From CBDFKQ01 sp965248855 (GTDB lineage Bacteria; Bacteroidota; Bacteroidia; Cytophagales; 172606-1), in contig CBDFKQ010000018.1 of NCBI GenBank assembly GCA_965248855.1, positions 55,113 to 119,112 of the forward strand: a stretch of 64,000 bases of DNA. The letters run 5' to 3'. Numbering within the stretch: the stretch's first letter is position 1; each line of letters starts with the position of its first letter. The notes beneath the pieces were generated by a model. It saw nothing but the letters and a program-made list of their open reading frames with translations. It did no database searches and was not told where the DNA came from. Positions 61,441-64,000 of this stretch are shown one piece after another. A program made the position numbers and the translations under genes.

Positions 61441-62211
61441 ATGAATATTTGGTTAAATTCCATAATGGCTGCCTGTGTAGTTGCAGCAGTATCATGGATC
61501 GGTAGTTTTACTTTTCTTTTCAAACAGCAAACTCTAGAAAAATATTTGCATTTTTTTGTGAGTTTATCAGTTGGTGTATTGCTTGGCGATTCATTTATCC
61601 ATCTTATCCCTGAAGCTATAGATAGAACGGGAGATGTGGGTTCTGTAATGATTTTTACATTGCTTGGCATTGTTGGTTTTTTTACTTTAGAAAAAATAGT
61701 GCGCTGGCATCACCATTCAAACGGCAGCCACGTTCATTCTCACAGCTTGGTTAAGCCTTTTACAAAACTCAATTTAATTGGCGATGGGATTCATAATTTT
61801 ATCGATGGCATTTTAATTGCCGGAAGTTTTATGGTAGATGTAAAAGCCGGTTGGCTTACTGCGCTCGCTATTGTTATTCACGAAATACCACAGGAAATCG
61901 GTGATGTAGGAGCGTTAATTTACGGAGGTTACACTCCAAAAAAGGCAGTACTTTATAATTTTATCTGTTCCTTAACTGCTGTATTCGGTGTCGTTTTTTT
62001 ATTGGCAATCGGGTATTTATTTGAAGAAAATATGGTTTACTTTTTGCCGGTTTGCGCAGGGGCATTTATATATATATCTGCGAGCGATTTAATTCCCGAA
62101 CTTCACAATACCACAGGTAATGTAGGCAAGCAATTATTACAGGGTATATTTATGATAATGGGTATATTTATTATTATAGCATTAAAAATCGTTGAAAATT
62201 TTATTTGGTAA
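61441..62211 (+). CDS. ZIP family divalent metal transporter
   Basis: ZIP proteins move Zn2+, Fe2+ or Mn2+ into the cytoplasm. The binuclear metal site is complete: H118-N119..D122 (GIHNFIDGILIAG) and H147-E148..E152..D155 (VIHEIPQEIGDVGALI). A His-rich loop (WHHHSNGSHVHSHS, 89-102) lies between helices III and IV, as in many ZIPs. Eight membrane helices; 256 aa. Metal selectivity cannot be read. It has its own promoter and stands apart from the CxxC pair. Confidence 0.93.
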   Translation: MNIWLNSIMAACVVAAVSWIGSFTFLFKQQTLEKYLHFFVSLSVGVLLGDSFIHLIPEAIDRTGDVGSVMIFTLLGIVGFFTLEKIVRWHHHSNGSHVHSHSLVKPFTKLNLIGDGIHNFIDGILIAGSFMVDVKAGWLTALAIVIHEIPQEIGDVGALIYGGYTPKKAVLYNFICSLTAVFGVVFLLAIGYLFEENMVYFLPVCAGAFIYISASDLIPELHNTTGNVGKQLLQGIFMIMGIFIIIALKIVENFIW

Positions 62212-62296
62212 ATAAATGCATAAAATGGGTTTATCCATATCTTAATACATACATTTATTTACAAACGCTTTGTGATGCCAAGGTCTTTTCATTTAG

Positions 62297-63527
62297 TTAG
62301 GTGTCACAACTAACATCGTCCCACTCTTGTCCCTTATAATTTATTAGCCAGTTTAAAGTATAGTGACGTTCATAAACTACACTCGGATTAACTTCATTAA
62401 TTTGTATCCTGTTAATTCTTGCATCAGCACAAGCCCAATTAATTCTATAATACAAGTCGTTAGTATTTAATATTTCACTTTTAGAACGAATTGAATCAAT
62501 TGAGTTTATAAAGCTATTTGGGTCTTTACTTTGTCCAACCGGATAATGTTCTGATGGAATGTTTTGTAAATTACAAAGTTCATTTGGAAACCCAAGATTA
62601 TCTAACTTGTTAAGTGACCAAATTAATGTCCATATACATTCACATTTCCAAGTTTCAATTATTTTTCTCTCATCTGTAGGATTTGCTAAAAATTCTCTCT
62701 CTTTTAATGTAACAAGGCTCCAAAGGTTATATTTTTTCAAATACTCAATAGCTTGTTCGGACGAAATACCATCAAAAGCAACCCAATTTGTCATAGCTAA
62801 AATACTAACTCTTTCTGCGATTTCTTTTGGTTTTCTCAGAGTTACTTCATTTTCTGACTCAATAGAAGGTAAATTTTTATTTACTTTTATTTTTTTTTCA
62901 ATTAAAATTTTTTCACTATTTAATTTACGAATTGTTTGATCTTCTTGCAATATATTTTTTTCTCCATCAAAAAGTATAGAATTTATATTAACAATTAAAT
63001 CGTCAATTTCACAATTACCATCTACGTCAATAATTAAACTTAAATTTTTATCTAAAAAATGTTGCCCAATGCCTTTGCTAATTATTGTATTTGGTTGAAC
63101 AAATAATATTGCGTCAAATTCATTAGCCAAGTTTTGAATTAGAGACTTCAATCCTACTGTTTCACCTTGTTCTTGATGAATTGAAAATTCACAGTTTAAC
63201 GTTTGTATTTTATGAAGAAATAAATTTTTTATCCTTTCATTTCTTGCCGGTAAACTATTTACAAAACCATAAAGTCCCCTTTAAGTTTGATGTTAGAGGA
63301 CTATCATCAATGTTAGGAAATTGATATGATGGTAAGTTTCGCTGTCTATAAGTAATTTTTATTTTTTTTGAAGAACTAAATAATCCAGCTTTAATTTCTA
63401 AGTCAGCAATGTTTAATTCGTCTTTTTCAGTAATTGTTAATTTTCCTTTTGGGAAAACTTTTTGAACAATTTCCGTTATTTTTTCGAATCCTAAGTTGTG
63501 AGAGTAAATGGTGCAAATCCCAATCAT
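62297..63527 (-). pseudogene. DUF4272 family protein, one-base frameshift
   Basis: Two adjacent frames belong to one gene. The 5' part (start ATG 63527, MIGICTIYSHNLGFEK) reads to ...LTSNLKG; the frame then shifts and continues as LYGFVNSLPARNERIKNLF, with QTLNCEFSIHQ following, into the long 3' part. The shift lies in a run of four C at 63276-63279; removing one base restores a 409-codon gene. The 3' part contains the DUF4272 domain (PKEIAERVSILAMTNWVAFD, WTLIWSLNKLD, ending YTLNWLINYKGQEWDDVSCDT). DUF4272 function is unknown. Because the shift is in a homopolymer it may be a sequencing error. Confidence 0.85.
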
Positions 63528-63754
63528 TTTTATATAATAATTATTAATTTTGACTAATGTCGCACTATGCTTGTGCATGAGCTTTTTATTTTATTCTTAT
63601 AGCAAGAATAAAAAATTATTGTTAATATTAATATCGTTATTTTGATATTTTATTTTTCAAAATAAAATTTACAGGAAAAAATTATATTACAGATTTAAAC
63701 ATTCCTGCATTCCGACAGGTAAAAATATTAAAGAATATCTCATTAGCATCATTT

Positions 63755-63807
63755 AAAATAACATTCCCTTAAGTATTGAGATTTAATACTTAAGGGAATG
63801 TTATTTT
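63755..63807. terminator. Very strong intrinsic terminator
   Basis: A 23-bp perfect stem (AAAATAACATTCCCTTAAGTATT and complement) around a 7-nt loop. It overlaps the end of the right-hand partial gene on the minus strand and is probably its terminator. Confidence 0.85.
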
Positions 63808-64000
63808 AAAATAATTAATTAATTCGTTTCCGAAGCTCCCTCTGTCAACATAAAAATATTCAGAATTGCCTCCGGATCCTGTCCACGAATTTAGATCAAA
63901 TGTCCCCGATCCACTTATAGAGCCCGATATCTCGTATGAATTTACAGCTTGTTTGCCTCTGTACCAATCTAATTTACTTCTGGATACGCAGGTTTCAGGT
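63790..64000 (-). CDS. C-terminal part of an unknown protein (cut by window end)
   Basis: On the minus strand a frame enters at the window edge and runs for 70 codons to a TAA at 63790: KLDWYRGKQAVNSYEISGSI ... SEYFYVDRGSFGNELINYFK. Composition (Gly, Ser, Tyr, Asn) suggests an exported or surface protein. The stop codon lies inside the 3' terminator hairpin, so the last residues (ITFP) are encoded by the terminator arm. Start and family are unknown because the gene continues beyond the window. Confidence 0.6.
   Translation of the reverse strand, partial: PETCVSRSKLDWYRGKQAVNSYEISGSISGSGTFDLNSWTGSGGNSEYFYVDRGSFGNELINYFKITFP

Noticed and set aside
1..64000. tRNA, rRNA, replication origin or prophage
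   Set aside because: No cloverleaf, rRNA or DnaA-box cluster was seen by eye and no phage structural genes occur; a tRNA scan was not possible here.

Overview
The window comes from an AT-rich member of the phylum Bacteroidota, most likely of the Chitinophagales/Sphingobacteriales type. The evidence is phylum-restricted genes (the type IX secretion pair porU-porV, a DUF2480 protein, a BatA-domain protein, PurS encoded separately), secreted proteins whose signal peptides end in AQ, promoters of the Bacteroidota form TTG...TAnnTTTG, and the absence of purine-rich Shine-Dalgarno sites ahead of genes. No rRNA, tRNA, CRISPR array, plasmid or prophage was seen. The window is chromosomal and mostly housekeeping.

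Layout. 1-5 kb: the end of an aspartyl protease with a PDZ domain, two outer-membrane beta-barrels, FadD and a VOC protein. 5-9 kb: recX, a TrmH-type methylase and mutS. 9-16.7 kb: an unknown gene, the C-terminal half of a split transketolase with anmK, then an Nfu scaffold, a DUF2480 protein, tsaB, a SemiSWEET and a FAD/Rieske oxidoreductase. 16.7-26 kb: a charged periplasmic repeat protein, a TPR protein, ribH, lysC, hemJ, a lipocalin-like lipoprotein, an M20 amidohydrolase, a SMI1/KNR4 protein and an ABC exporter. 26-31.5 kb: a glycosyltransferase, a His-rich small protein, a GAF sensor and a BatA/vWA protein. 31.5-37.8 kb is the accessory part: a decayed Fic gene, an MddA-like/NTF2/AraC cluster whose regulator is frameshifted, an orphan gene, three families of small repeats and a complete IS3-family element. 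37.8-50.5 kb: a giant alpha-2-macroglobulin, a stand-alone HsdR-N nuclease domain, a hydrolase, a cytochrome c, DUF1015, an ADP-ribosylglycohydrolase, a beta-CASP nuclease and ndk. 50.8-62.2 kb is a long plus-strand run: DHH phosphoesterase, two FKBP lipoproteins, rdgB, pssA, purS, porU, porV, twin CxxC proteins and a ZIP transporter. 62.3-64 kb: a frameshifted DUF4272 gene and the end of an unknown gene.

Working together: PorU and PorV form the cell-surface attachment complex of type IX secretion, whose cargo would cross the outer membrane. The FKBP lipoproteins and the alpha-2-macroglobulin are envelope folding and protection factors. RibH, LysC, PurS, PssA, AnmK, TsaB, HemJ, Ndk and RdgB are core metabolism.

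No complete new multi-gene system could be demonstrated. The most unusual signals are non-coding: (i) a dispersed 32-nt palindrome with a base-pair-preserving change between copies; (ii) a gap-free 54-nt element in three copies, with two internal palindromes and an open frame ending in a stop; (iii) an inverted pair of a third small repeat near the IS. Two genes (AraC regulator, DUF4272) are each broken by a single-base indel. These could be decay or sequencing errors.
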